Origin: Alphaproteobacteria bacterium
Lineage (GTDB): Bacteria > Pseudomonadota > Alphaproteobacteria > Sphingomonadales > Kordiimonadaceae
Direction of reading: 5' to 3'
DNA: 64,000 nucleotides
Assembly: GCA_006226495.1 (NCBI GenBank)
Contig: SBGU01000060.1
Span: 16,249 to 80,248, forward strand
Shown: positions 1 through 7,976 of the stretch, in pieces
How the letters are laid out: each line of letters opens with the position of its first letter
How positions within the stretch are numbered: position 1 is the first letter of the stretch
The notes under the pieces: generated by a model
The model's input: the letters and a program-made list of their open reading frames with translations, nothing else
What the model was told of the DNA's origin: nothing
Database searches by the model: none
Program-made: the position numbers and the translations under genes

Positions 1-1159
1 TGAGCGAGCTCTGGCCCCAACTGGCGAAGGCGCCGGTGCGCATCATCTGGGTCTGATAGCCACCGCGCGCAACCATGGTTTCCGTATAGGTGAAGGACTT
101 TTCGGACATATAGCTGCCCGGCCGACCCTGTTTGTAATACAGTTCCTTCGGGCGCGTGCGGTCGAATTTTGGTTTCTCGCCTTCAGGGCGCGGCATTTGC
201 CGCTGGTAGGAAACATAACCGCCCGCCGCACAAACATTCTCGCCCAGCACATCATCGGCAATCATGGTCGTTTCCTTGCCGTCCCACACCATCAAGCGGT
301 TCGCGGCACGCGGCACGGACGTCAGGAAAACCAACTGATTTCCGGCACCCCAATAGAGCTTCGCCACATTCACACCCCTGAGGACCACCTCCGGCGCCAT
401 CGCCGGCTGCAGGCTGGGTGTTTTTTCCTCCATGGGGGCGGTCAGGCTGTCGAAATTCTGGCGCGCCCCGGCGAACAGCTTTTCATAATCCGGCACCACA
501 TCGGCTTCGTCCCTGAGCCAGGGCGCAGGCGCTTCCTGCAGCGCGCCATCAGGGATGCCGAGCTGTCTGCGTTCTTCCGCGGTCATGGATTTCTTGAGCT
601 GGTTCTGGAGCGCACTGTTCATCGCCCGCATGCCATGCACACAAATCCACCAGGGTGACGCCTCGCCGTCGCGCAGGTCGTCGCGCGCCAGCACGCGCTT
701 GCCGGCTTCGCCCGATTCCTTCGGATGCGTGCGGGTATAGGCAACAACGCTTTTGGCCGCAGCCGGCAGGTACCTAACGCCCTGCGCCGCCGTGGTATCG
801 GCACACAGGATCGCATCCATGCGGGCCCGCATATGGCCAAGCCAATACCATTCCAGCGCCGCCTGCGGGTCAGAGGCAAAGGTATGTTCGGCAAGATAAT
901 AGAGGAAAATCGGCGGCAGTTCGTTGCGCCGGGCTTCAAGTTCGGCGCGCAAGGCTTCGTCGCCCGCCGGGGCCTGCATCGCGCGTTTGAGCAGCGCCTC
1001 GTAACCCGTATGTTCGTTCTGGGATACCGAAAAGGTGCGCCCGACCGCCGGATAACTGACATAGGGGCCGCCTGCTGCAAACACTGGTGCCGTCAGCATG
1101 ACAAACAGCCCCAGGAAAATCGCGCTGATGCGCCGGACGCTCAATTGCCGTCCCCTCAT
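1..1159 (-). CDS. Exported protein of unknown function (C-terminus beyond window)
   Basis: This frame is open without a stop from an ATG at 1159 to the left edge, about 386 codons, so the C-terminus is missing. The ATG overlaps the TGA of the upstream desuccinylase-like gene as ATGA, which argues for translational coupling and fixes the start. The N-terminus has two arginines followed by a hydrophobic stretch (IFLGLFVMLTAPVFAAG), a good Sec signal peptide, so the product is probably periplasmic. The mature part has an alpha-helical first half with Trp/Tyr-rich segments, two Cys (in AILCADT and WWICVHG) and a second half resembling beta-propeller-like strands (NRLMVWDGKETTMIADD). I recognise no family. 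Coupling to an aspartoacylase homologue suggests a shared function, but this is inference only. Confidence 0.7.
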   Translation of the reverse strand, partial: MRGRQLSVRRISAIFLGLFVMLTAPVFAAGGPYVSYPAVGRTFSVSQNEHTGYEALLKRAMQAPAGDEALRAELEARRNELPPIFLYYLAEHTFASDPQAALEWYWLGHMRARMDAILCADTTAAQGVRYLPAAAKSVVAYTRTHPKESGEAGKRVLARDDLRDGEASPWWICVHGMRAMNSALQNQLKKSMTAEERRQLGIPDGALQEAPAPWLRDEADVVPDYEKLFAGARQNFDSLTAPMEEKTPSLQPAMAPEVVLRGVNVAKLYWGAGNQLVFLTSVPRAANRLMVWDGKETTMIADDVLGENVCAAGGYVSYQRQMPRPEGEKPKFDRTRPKELYYKQGRPGSYMSEKSFTYTETMVARGGYQTQMMRTGAFASWGQSSL

Positions 1160-2190
1160 ACCGGATAATCCCCCTCGCCCAGGCCTTCGAGCGAGGCTTC
1201 GAACCGCTTCACGGTCTTCCGCGCGTGCGCCGCGTCCGCGAATTCGGCGATGTGGAACAGGGCATCGCCTTCGTTGACGATGGGCAGGTTGGTGCGACCG
1301 ATGACCACGCCGTCTTCGCGGGCCTTGATCTCGCTTTCGTCGTCGCCCAGCAGGTCGGAAAGATAGGCGAGTGTGTCGCCCGCGCGCACGCGGCGCCCGA
1401 GCTGGATGGGCGAGCGCAAAATGCCGGACTGTTCGCTTCTGATCCAGTGCGAGGCTTCGGCTTCCACGGTCACATGCGGGCGGCGTTTCTGTTCGCGCTT
1501 GATCATGCCCACGCCTGCCAGCACATTGAGGATGCCGCGCACACCGGCGCGCACCGCCATGTCGTCGAACCTGAGCGCTTCCGAAGCTTCATACAGAAGG
1601 ATCGGTTTGCCTTTTTCGACACCATAGCCGCGCAAGCTACCGTCGCGCAGGTTGGCGTTCACGATCACCGCCGTGTTGAAGGCACGCGCGAGCCGAGCGG
1701 TTTCTTCGTCCTTCATGTTGGCGCGGATGTGCGGGAAGTTGGTGCGGTGGTTCGCACCCGTGTGCAAATCGATGCCATAATCGGCCCGGTCGATAATCTC
1801 GCGCCGGAACACGTTGGCGACCCGGGAGGCGAGCGAACCATGTTCCGAGCCCGGAAAGGCCCGGTTCAGGTCGCGCCCGTCCGGCAGGTAGCGGGTGTGG
1901 TTCAGGAAGCCATGCATGTTGACCACCGGCACACAGATGAGGGTGCCCCTGAGCCGGCTGAGCGCCTTTTGCTTGAGGAGTTGGCGGATAATCTCGATGC
2001 CGTTGATCTCATCCCCGTGAATGGCGGCGGAAACACACAAGACCGGCCCGTGCCCGCGCCCATGCACCACATGCACGGGCATCGCCAAGGGCGTGTAGCG
2101 GGACTGGCCCGGCAGGGTGAGCGAAAAGGATTCGCGCCGGCCCGCCGGAATGCTGTGCCCCGCAATCGTGAATGCTTCCCTGACCGCCAT
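1156..2190 (-). CDS. Succinylglutamate desuccinylase/aspartoacylase family protein
   Basis: This is a 344-residue zinc hydrolase of the AstE/AspA family (M14-like fold), which removes an acyl group from an N-acylated amino acid. The zinc ligands are visible as HGDE (His and Glu) and the later His of IDLHTG; the segment NHTRYLPDGRDLNRAFPG is also typical. A C-terminal beta-barrel region (residues about 250-335) resembles the lipoyl-like end seen in bacterial members. I chose the ATG at 2190 because a GAGGGG Shine-Dalgarno precedes it; the longer open frame to 2412 runs into repeat sequence. The downstream exported-protein gene overlaps by 4 nt. astA and astB lie 12 kb away, so a role as AstE in arginine catabolism is possible, but members of this family also act on many other substrates. 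Confidence 0.85.
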   Translation of the reverse strand: MAVREAFTIAGHSIPAGRRESFSLTLPGQSRYTPLAMPVHVVHGRGHGPVLCVSAAIHGDEINGIEIIRQLLKQKALSRLRGTLICVPVVNMHGFLNHTRYLPDGRDLNRAFPGSEHGSLASRVANVFRREIIDRADYGIDLHTGANHRTNFPHIRANMKDEETARLARAFNTAVIVNANLRDGSLRGYGVEKGKPILLYEASEALRFDDMAVRAGVRGILNVLAGVGMIKREQKRRPHVTVEAEASHWIRSEQSGILRSPIQLGRRVRAGDTLAYLSDLLGDDESEIKAREDGVVIGRTNLPIVNEGDALFHIAEFADAAHARKTVKRFEASLEGLGEGDYPV

Positions 2191-2309
2191 GAAAATGCCC
2201 CTCGCACAAAAAAAACAGCGATATACCGGCCAAAATTCGAGGCCGAACAACGGTTTGCAGGGTGGGCGATTTTGCACGCCTTGGCAAGGGGCACCGTGGG
2301 GCCAAAACA

Positions 2310-2408
2310 AAGCCCCCTCTCCCCGCCCTCTCCCCCGCGGGGGGAGAGGGATACGCAGGCCCGGCAAGCGCCAGCGCGCCCCGGCCGCAGTCGGGTGAGG
2401 GGGGCCGG
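2310..2408. repeat. CCCTCTCCCCC palindromic intergenic repeat
   Basis: An 11-bp perfect inverted repeat, CCCTCTCCCCC / GGGGGAGAGGG, with a 3-nt loop sits at 2326-2350. It is followed by a GC-rich stretch ending GTGAGGGGGCCGG. Elements of this look (CCTCTCCC...GGGTGAGGGGG) recur in many proteobacterial genomes; only one copy is in this window, so repeat status rests on that resemblance. Confidence 0.45.
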
Positions 2409-2462
2409 ACACTGCCGCCCCCGCACATCACCGTTCGCCTGCGCCACCGCCCCCACACATCA

Positions 2463-2564
2463 CCGTTCGCCCTGAGCCTGTCGAAGGGCAGAATGCAGGG
2501 CGGAGACAGTGCCGGCAAACGCCGCACCCGCCATCCCGGGCTTCGACAGGCTCAGCCCGAACGG
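2463..2564 (-). repeat. ~100-bp TIR element, copy 1
   Basis: It is bounded by CCGTTCGCCCTGAGCCTGTC... at the left and the inverted CCGTTCGGGCTGAGCC... end at the right. The two ends match over about 27 bp. Each end folds into a hairpin with the constant loop GAGCCTGTCGA; the stem is GCCCT/AGGGC at one end and GGGCT/AGCCC at the other. Orientation is opposite to the copies near 62-64 kb. Confidence 0.8.
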
Positions 2565-2599
2565 TGTGGGTGTGCAGGGCGGAGACTTCTGCCACCCAC

Positions 2600-2708
2600 T
2601 CGCTGTCATGGCGGGACTTGATCCCGCCATCCATAACCCGGCCAGACCGGGCGCGCAGGCGTTTCGGGCAAAGCCGTATGGATTCCGGGGTCGGGCCCCG
2701 GAATGACA
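2600..2708. repeat. Second dispersed repeat (C element), copy 1
   Basis: This ~109-bp unit is nearly identical to the one at 2903-3012. It contains two strong hairpins: ATGGCGGGA / TCCCGCCAT near its left end and ATTCCGGGG / CCCCGGAAT at its right end, where it closes with GGAATGACA. The right-hand motif resembles interspersed palindromes common in alphaproteobacterial genomes. Confidence 0.7.
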
Positions 2709-2753
2709 CTGTATCTGCAAGGTTTGAGCCCAACCTTGCCCGATCTTGCCCCA

Positions 2754-2854
2754 CCGTTCGCCCTGAGCCTGTCGAAGGGCAGAATGCAGGGCAGAGACTG
2801 TACCGGCACCCCCGAGCCCGCCATCCCGGGCTTCGACAGGCTCAGCCCGAACGG
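2754..2854 (-). repeat. ~100-bp TIR element, copy 2
   Basis: The ends and orientation are those of copy 1, with a few substitutions in the internal ~45 bp. It lies about 291 bp from copy 1, separated by one C element. Confidence 0.8.
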
Positions 2855-2902
2855 TGTGGGTGTGCAGGGCACAAGTATGGTGTCGGGTGCGCCGGCCACC
2901 TC

Positions 2903-3012
2903 CTCGCTGTCATGGCGGGACTTGATCCCGCCATCCATAACCCGGCCAGACCGGGCGCGCAGGCGTTTCGGGCAAAGCCGTATGGATTCCGGGGTCAAGC
3001 CCCGGAATGACA
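2903..3012. repeat. Second dispersed repeat (C element), copy 2
   Basis: This is the second copy of the ~109-bp C element. It differs from the first by single substitutions such as TCAAG for TCGGG in the loop of the right-hand hairpin, which leaves the stem intact. Confidence 0.7.
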
Positions 3013-3054
3013 GGGTGGTTTGGCTGGTGTCTAAACGTCCCCGATCTTGCCCCA

Positions 3055-3156
3055 CCGTTCGCCCTGAGCTTGTCGAAGGGCAGGATGCAGGGCGGAGACT
3101 GTACCGGCAAACTCCGCGCCCGCCATCCTGGGCTTCGACAGGCTCAGCCCGAGCGG
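3055..3156 (-). repeat. ~100-bp TIR element, copy 3
   Basis: This is the third copy in the array. It has GAGCTTGTCGA in place of GAGCCTGTCGA in one loop and GAGCGG in place of GAACGG at one terminus. It lies about 50 bp past the rimK stop codon. Confidence 0.75.
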
Positions 3157-3205
3157 GGTTGGGGGGAGTTGCGGCCGGCACCAGCAGGCACCAGCCCTGC
3201 GGTCG

Positions 3206-4132
3206 TCAGCCGCGGCCTTTGGTTTTGGTGCGGCCGTGGCGGGCGTTTTTTTCGATGAATTCGATGATCTTGCCGGCGACATCGATGCCGGTCGCGGTTT
3301 CGATGCCCTCGAGTCCCGGCGAGCTGTTCACTTCCATGATCACCGGCCCGTGGTTGGAGCGGAGCATGTCGACACCGGCGACATTCAGCCCCATGGCCCG
3401 CGCGGCGCGCACGGCGGTCGAGCGTTCTTCGGGCGTGATGCGGATGGGTTTCGAACTGCCGCCCCGGTGCAGGTTCGAACGGAACTCGCCTTCGGCACCC
3501 TTGCGCATCATCGAGGCCACCACCTTGTCGCCCACCACCAGGGCGCGGATGTCCTGCGCCTTGGCTTCCTTGATATATTCCTGCACCAGGATGTTGGCCT
3601 TCAGCTTGCCGAACGCCTGGATCATCGAGCGTGCGGCATCGCGCGTGTCGGCCAGTACCACACCCACACCCTGGGTGCCCTCCAGAAGCTTGATCACCAC
3701 GGGCGGGCCACCGACCATGTCGAGCAAATCATCCGCTTCCGACGTGCCGTGCGAAAAGGCGGTGACCGGCAGGCCCACGCCCTTGCGGGAAAGGAGCTGG
3801 AAGCTCCTGAGCTTGTCGCGCGAGCGGCTGATCGCCACGGATTCGTTCAGGGGGTATACCCCCATCATCTCGAACTGCCTGAGGACGGCGGTGCCAAAAA
3901 AGGTGATCGACGCGCCGATCCGCGGGATCACGGCGTCATAGCCATCCAGCACCTCGCCCTTGTAGCGCACTTCGGGCCGGTGCGAGGCGATGTTGATATA
4001 AACCTTCAGGGTGTCGATCGCGTCGATTTCATGCCCGCGTTCGCGCGCCGCCGCCATCAGGCGCTGGTGCGAATACAGGTTGGCGTTCCGGGTCAGGATC
4101 GCGATGCGCAGTTTGCCGTTTTTTTCTTCCAT
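3206..4132 (-). CDS. rimK: RimK-type ATP-grasp alpha-L-glutamate ligase
   Basis: At 308 residues it has the length of RimK, which adds glutamate residues to the C-terminus of ribosomal protein S6. The ATP-grasp features are present: [15 protein letters not shown] (about residues 146-160, nucleotide-binding lysine and Gly-rich loop), VQEYIKEA and the metal-binding end [13 protein letters not shown]. The N-terminal [15 protein letters not shown] is typical of the family, and a Lys/Arg-rich tail ends the protein. Its ATG shares one nucleotide with the TGA of rimB (TGATG), so the two are translationally coupled. The RimB-RimK pairing is as in the Pseudomonas rimABK cluster; no rimA is seen. Confidence 0.93.
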   Translation of the reverse strand: MEEKNGKLRIAILTRNANLYSHQRLMAAARERGHEIDAIDTLKVYINIASHRPEVRYKGEVLDGYDAVIPRIGASITFFGTAVLRQFEMMGVYPLNESVAISRSRDKLRSFQLLSRKGVGLPVTAFSHGTSEADDLLDMVGGPPVVIKLLEGTQGVGVVLADTRDAARSMIQAFGKLKANILVQEYIKEAKAQDIRALVVGDKVVASMMRKGAEGEFRSNLHRGGSSKPIRITPEERSTAVRAARAMGLNVAGVDMLRSNHGPVIMEVNSSPGLEGIETATGIDVAGKIIEFIEKNARHGRTKTKGRG

Positions 4133-4602
4133 CAGGCTTTGCCTTCTTTTTCCTCTTGCCCGCCCGGCCCCGGTTCTTCGCCCATGGCATAGGAGAGCGC
4201 ACTGTCAACAATGTAGCGGCCCTTGAGCGCCTCGCGCCCGACCAGCATGCGGAACCCCATTTCGTCCCGATTGGTCAGGCTCAGCTTCACCAAGCGGGTG
4301 AAGGGGCCAAGGGTCAGCTTTGTCGCCACCACCAGCCGAAGCTCGGTATGGCCGTTTGAACTTTTGATCAGCCGTTCACCCACAACGGGCGCCAGGCATT
4401 TCACTTCGGGCCGCCGGTGTTTCTGCACCGGATGCACCCTGAATTCGGCCCACAGGCGGCCGTCTATCATCTTTGTCTTCACGCCATACGCATGCAGCGC
4501 CGAGGTTTTGGCGCCGGTGTCGATCTTGGCCTTGATGGCGCCGATACCAAAGTCGGGCAGCCCTGCCCATTCGCGCCATCCAATGATCAGTTTCGATTTC
4601 AT
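4132..4602 (-). CDS. rimB: RimB-like retropepsin-type putative zinc protease
   Basis: This 156-residue protein matches the 'ATP-dependent zinc protease' family (PF05618), a retropepsin-like fold that accompanies RimK. Recognisable features are [14 protein letters not shown], the aspartic-protease-like [13 protein letters not shown] (Asp-Thr-Gly) and [13 protein letters not shown] near the C-terminus. The ATG at 4602 begins the conserved domain; the open frame upstream of it is not family-like. The nearest purine-rich stretch (GGAGAGC) is about 13 nt upstream, so initiation may be weak. It is the first gene of a two-gene operon with rimK. Pseudomonas RimB is reported to modulate RimK; that role here is inferred. 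Confidence 0.85.
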   Translation of the reverse strand: MKSKLIIGWREWAGLPDFGIGAIKAKIDTGAKTSALHAYGVKTKMIDGRLWAEFRVHPVQKHRRPEVKCLAPVVGERLIKSSNGHTELRLVVATKLTLGPFTRLVKLSLTNRDEMGFRMLVGREALKGRYIVDSALSYAMGEEPGPGGQEEKEGKA

Positions 4603-5055
4603 AGGGCGGATTCTGCTCTCCGTTGCCGGGCCGCCATCGGGCAATTGCCCCGGCCCCCCTGGTGCATGGCACCCCCACCGGGCCCGACGCACCTGTCTCT
4701 GTTCCTCAATGTTTCCGGATACTGATGCACCGGGTCGGGTCACGGCTCACCGCCCGCAGCCCCGCCTGCGCAATGCACTTGCCGGGCCACCTACTCGACC
4801 GGGCCACTTCTTGAAAAGCGAATTTATCGCGACCTATCTATCGGTTATGCCAATGGCTGCAATCCGGAAGCCCCATGGCTGCCGCGACTTATGGCGCCGG
4901 GGCCCGGCCTGCATGCCGTTCCTTCCGCGCCCAGTCTAACAAATCCAGCCGCATTTTCCAGTGGCCTGCACCGGATGCGGTTGCTTGACTTTACCGGTTG
5001 GGGGCCGACCTTAAGGCTATGGCCCCATGGGCCCAGCGAACAGAAGGATTTTGCC
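4603..5055. other. Intergenic region between divergent rimB and aidB
   Basis: I find no convincing small gene or RNA in these ~450 bp. A possible aidB promoter is TTGACT at 4985-4990 with CTTAAG or TTAAGG 19-20 bp downstream (about 5010-5016); the spacing is long for a sigma-70 promoter. No LexA box was seen. Confidence 0.4.
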
Positions 5056-6747
5056 ATGCCGACGCCCCGCGACCCCCGCAGCCAGCTCGCGACCCATGAG
5101 GTGATGAACCAGCCGACCCCGTTCGGCGACCGCAATGTATTTTCGGGCGACGCCATCGCGCGCGATTATGTTGCACGGGCGTTCCAAACTGTTGCGGCAT
5201 GCAACAGTTCCGGGGGCGGTTTTGACGGGCTTTTGTCGCATCTGCAACAGTTTGGATCAACCGTAGGGTGTGAAGAAGCGCGTGAACACGGCCGGCTCGC
5301 CAACGAGAATCCGCCCAAGCTGACGCCGTTCGACCGCTATGGCCACCGTATCGACGAGGTGGAATTTCACCCGTCTTATCATAAACTTATGGATATGGGG
5401 CTTTCGGCGGGCGCCAGTTCGGTGGCCTGGACGGCGCCTGCGGGCGGCCACACGGCCCATATCGCGCTCATGACCCTGATGACCTGGGCCGACGCCGGGG
5501 TCACCTGCCCCATGTCCATGACCTATGCGGTGGGGGCGGTCTTGCAAGCCCATGATTGGACTAGGGAATCCTGGCTGCCGGCGGTCACGTCCGGTATTTA
5601 TGACCCCGCGGTGCGGCCGCTCAGCGAAAAGCGCGGCGCCACCATGGGCATGGCCATGACCGAGAAGCAGGGCGGCTCTGACGTGCGGGCCAATTCGACC
5701 CGCGCCATTGCCATGCCTGGCAGCGACGATGAGGTGCAACTCATTGGCCACAAATGGTTTTGTTCCGCGCCCATGTGCGACGGCTTCCTGACTTTGGCCT
5801 ATGAGGACGCGGGGCTTTCCTGTTTCCTGGTGCCGCGCTGGCGCCCGGATGGCAGCCGCAACGCCATGGAAATCCAGCGCCTCAAGGACAAGATGGGCGA
5901 CAAATCCAACGCCTCCAGCGAAATCGAATATCGCCATGCCTGGGCGCGCCGGGTCGGTGAACCGGGCCGGGGCGTGAAGACCATCATCAACATGGTGCAT
6001 CATACCCGGCTTGACTGCGCGGCGGGCTCGGCGGCGAACATGCGCATCGGCACGGCGCTGGCGGCGCACCATGCCACAGGCCGGTCCGCGTTCCAGAAAA
6101 AGCTTATCGATCAACCGCTTATGCAGTCCGTTCTGACGGACATGGCGCTTGAATGCGAAGCCGCCTATGCGCTTCTCTTTGAAGAAACCGCTGCGTTTGA
6201 TGCTGCCCATCTGGGTGATGAAGACGCGGCCATGCTGTCGCGAATCCTGGCGCCCGTGGCCAAATACTGGATCTGCAAACGCGCGCCGGCGGTCGCCTAC
6301 GAAGCCATGGAATGCCATGGCGGGGTTGGTTTTGTCGAAGAAACCGGCATGCCGCGGCTCTATCGCCAGTCGCCCTTGAATTCCATCTGGGAAGGCTCGG
6401 GCAATGTGATCGCGCTTGATATCCAGCGCGCGCTGATGGCGCCGCCGGTACTGGCCGCCCTGCAGAAACGGCTGCTGGTCCACAAGGGCGCGGATGCAAC
6501 CCTTGATGCCGCCACCGACAAGCTGTTGAACCCGAAGGCGTTTCTGGCGCAGGGCGAAGCCGGCATGCGCGCGTTTGCGGAAAAACTGGCGCTCACCCTT
6601 CAGGCCGGGGCCCTGCTTTCAGGCCCGCGCCCGGACCTTGCGGACGCCTTCATCCGCACGCGCATGGTTGCGCCCGCACTGGCGTTCGGCGGGTCAACCG
6701 AACGCCTGCCGCACGATATACTTCTGGAAAGGGCTTTGATTGCCTGA
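5056..6747 (+). CDS. aidB: AidB-type acyl-CoA dehydrogenase
   Basis: The 563-residue protein follows E. coli AidB closely: NQPTPFGDRNVF near the start, HGRLANENPP, MGMAMTEKQGGSDV (flavin loop), GHKWFCSAPMCD, RLKDKMGDKSNASSE, HHTRLDCA and PLNSIWEGSGNV. AidB is a flavoprotein with acyl-CoA dehydrogenase fold that binds DNA and is induced by alkylation damage in E. coli. The ATG at 5056 has AGAAGGA about 8 nt upstream. Compared with my recollection of E. coli AidB, about ten extra residues (QTVAACNSS and neighbours) lie before the FDGLLSHLQQFG segment, exactly where two palindromes sit in the DNA (5187-5209 and 5231-5250). The gene is convergent with glk, with 2 bp between the stop codons. Confidence 0.92.
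   Translation: MPTPRDPRSQLATHEVMNQPTPFGDRNVFSGDAIARDYVARAFQTVAACNSSGGGFDGLLSHLQQFGSTVGCEEAREHGRLANENPPKLTPFDRYGHRIDEVEFHPSYHKLMDMGLSAGASSVAWTAPAGGHTAHIALMTLMTWADAGVTCPMSMTYAVGAVLQAHDWTRESWLPAVTSGIYDPAVRPLSEKRGATMGMAMTEKQGGSDVRANSTRAIAMPGSDDEVQLIGHKWFCSAPMCDGFLTLAYEDAGLSCFLVPRWRPDGSRNAMEIQRLKDKMGDKSNASSEIEYRHAWARRVGEPGRGVKTIINMVHHTRLDCAAGSAANMRIGTALAAHHATGRSAFQKKLIDQPLMQSVLTDMALECEAAYALLFEETAAFDAAHLGDEDAAMLSRILAPVAKYWICKRAPAVAYEAMECHGGVGFVEETGMPRLYRQSPLNSIWEGSGNVIALDIQRALMAPPVLAALQKRLLVHKGADATLDAATDKLLNPKAFLAQGEAGMRAFAEKLALTLQAGALLSGPRPDLADAFIRTRMVAPALAFGGSTERLPHDILLERALIA
5187..5250 (+). repeat. Palindrome pair inside aidB (TTGCATCTGCAA family)
   Basis: AACTGTTGC-ggcat-GCAACAGTT at 5187-5209 is a perfect 9-bp inverted repeat. 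TTTTGTCGCATCTGCAACAG at 5231-5250 differs by one base from the 20-mer found twice at 61445-61551. The local codons (TTT, GGA, TCA, AGT) are unusually A/T-ending for this genome, consistent with inserted or constrained DNA. Confidence 0.5.
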
Positions 6748-6749
6748 AC

Positions 6750-7709
6750 TTAGGCGACAGCCGCGCCGATGAGCGCCGTATTGTTGGCGGTGATCAGCCG
6801 GACCGGGATACGGTCCAGGTAAGGCGACATCGGCCCCTTGGCGACAAAACGGCGCAGGAGGTCGCTGGGCGCCACCATATCGGCGATCTTGGGCAGGATG
6901 CCGCCACCCAGGAACACGCCGCCCGTGGCGCCGTGCGCGAGCGCAAGGTCGCCCGCCACGCTGCCGAGAACCGCCAGGAAAAGCTGTACCGCACGGGTGC
7001 AGGAAGGCGCCCCCCCCATGGCCGCAAGGCGCGAGATTTCGGCGGGCGGCAGGGCGCGGTTGCCACTGCCACCATAATCGACCAGGAAGCGGTGAATGCG
7101 CGCAAGTCCTTCACCGCACAGGAGATATTCGACACAGACATAACCAAGCTCTGCCTTCAGATGCTCGGTCAGGTCATGCTCAAGCCGGGTCGACGGCGCG
7201 AAGGCCATATAACCGCCTTCGGTCGACACCGTGATCCAGCCATCGTTCGATGGCACCAGCAAGGCGGCGCCAAAACCGGTGCCCGGCCCCATGACCGAGA
7301 TCGGCCCCTTGGCTTCAAGCTTGCCGTCCTTCAGGCTGATGAAATCGGTGCCGGCATTCAGATACAGGCAGGCGCGGGCCAGCGCGCCAAAATCATTGAG
7401 CAGCAGGGCTTCGGTGAAGCCGAATTCTTTTTCGAGCTCGTCCGAGGAAACAGACCAGCCAAGGTTGGTGAGGAAGCCTTCGCGCGCTGTGGTCGGGCCG
7501 GCGATCGCCAGTTTGGCCACCTTGGGGTGCGGGCCTTCAAGGCCACGCACATAATGGTCCAGCATCGCGGCCAGGCCTTCATGCTCGCCGGATGAAAACA
7601 CCCTTACATTCTCGATGACAGGTTTACCCGCACCCGTGAAACGCGCCACGCCGAAGCGACCGTTGGTTCCGCCAATATCTGCCACGATGCAGGTCTGATC
7701 ACCGCTCAT
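6750..7709 (-). CDS. glk: Glucokinase
   Basis: This 319-residue protein is a bacterial glucokinase of the Glk (PF02685) type, phosphorylating glucose at the expense of ATP in the cytoplasm. It shows the N-terminal phosphate loop ADIGGTNGRFG, AIAGPTT, the sugar-contacting LLNDFGALA (catalytic Asp) and VMGPGTGFGAALL, STEGGYMAFAP, and the C-terminal adenosine motif GGVFLGGGI. The ATG at 7709 is preceded by GGGTAGAAG. Its probable promoter about 130 bp upstream carries a perfect 12-bp palindrome at the -35 element, and the GH97 alpha-glucosidase promoter has a related block, so glucose release and phosphorylation may be co-controlled. Confidence 0.93.
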   Translation of the reverse strand: MSGDQTCIVADIGGTNGRFGVARFTGAGKPVIENVRVFSSGEHEGLAAMLDHYVRGLEGPHPKVAKLAIAGPTTAREGFLTNLGWSVSSDELEKEFGFTEALLLNDFGALARACLYLNAGTDFISLKDGKLEAKGPISVMGPGTGFGAALLVPSNDGWITVSTEGGYMAFAPSTRLEHDLTEHLKAELGYVCVEYLLCGEGLARIHRFLVDYGGSGNRALPPAEISRLAAMGGAPSCTRAVQLFLAVLGSVAGDLALAHGATGGVFLGGGILPKIADMVAPSDLLRRFVAKGPMSPYLDRIPVRLITANNTALIGAAVA

Positions 7710-7831
7710 CTTCTACCCTTTACGCCAACAGGCCTTGCGGCCGATCAGGTCAATCCTCAGGCGAACAGGATACACGAAACGGCCGCTGGCCGATCCTTGA
7801 GCGATATCCCTTCCCCATTCCTTCCGCCTTG

Positions 7832-7860
7832 TCTTTAACCTCTAAAGACAGCGCTGTCAA
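7832..7860 (-). promoter_or_regulatory. glk promoter with GACAGCGCTGTC operator
   Basis: On the minus strand TTGACA (7860-7855) is followed 17 bp later by TAAAGA (7837-7832). The -35 is embedded in a perfect palindrome, GACAGCGCTGTC (7847-7858). The shape (central CG, 12-16 bp) resembles operators of LacI-family sugar regulators; no such regulator gene is in the window. Confidence 0.5.
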
Positions 7861-7939
7861 TTTACTGTTTGGGCCGCGCGCGGGCGCCTGCCACACGGCT
7901 TCACACGCCCCAAGCACGGCTTTGTGTGCCATATATTTC

Positions 7940-7970
7940 TTGACCCCGGCGCGCAGGCCGGTGTTAAGCT
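7940..7970 (+). promoter_or_regulatory. CueR/MerR-type promoter of the copper operon
   Basis: TTGACC (7940-7945) and TAAGCT (7965-7970) are separated by 19 bp, the over-long spacer of MerR-family promoters. The spacer holds an imperfect dyad: TTGACCCCGGC, then 6 nt, then GCCGGTGTTAA (9 of 11 positions pair). It has the layout of the E. coli copA promoter (TTGACC, 19 bp, TAACCT). A start point 7 nt past the -10 falls on the ATG at 7977, implying a leaderless message. Confidence 0.6.
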
Positions 7971-7976
7971 CGCGCC

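Larger units (their letters stand above)
2191..3205. other. Gene-free ~1 kb filled with palindromic repeats
   Basis: No credible gene lies here; open frames in all directions are repeat-encoded. It holds a CCCTCTCCCCC hairpin element, then an alternating array of a ~100-bp element with terminal inverted repeats (three copies) and a ~109-bp second element (two copies), annotated separately. The order is M1-C1-M2-C2-M3 with a period of about 290-300 bp, which suggests tandem duplication of an M-C module. Confidence 0.8.

Noticed and set aside
2463..3156. Possible CRISPR array
   Set aside because: Units are palindromic, about 27 and 109 bp long, with uneven spacing and alternating types, and no cas genes are present.
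2606..3941. Several overlapping open frames (66-412 codons) in and beside the repeat array
   Set aside because: They are made of translated repeats or are antisense to rimK, and the same peptide strings recur in tandem; none has a ribosome-binding site or a family match.
4985..5016. MerR-type promoter at aidB
   Set aside because: The 19-20-bp spacing is suggestive, but I could not find a convincing dyad in the spacer.
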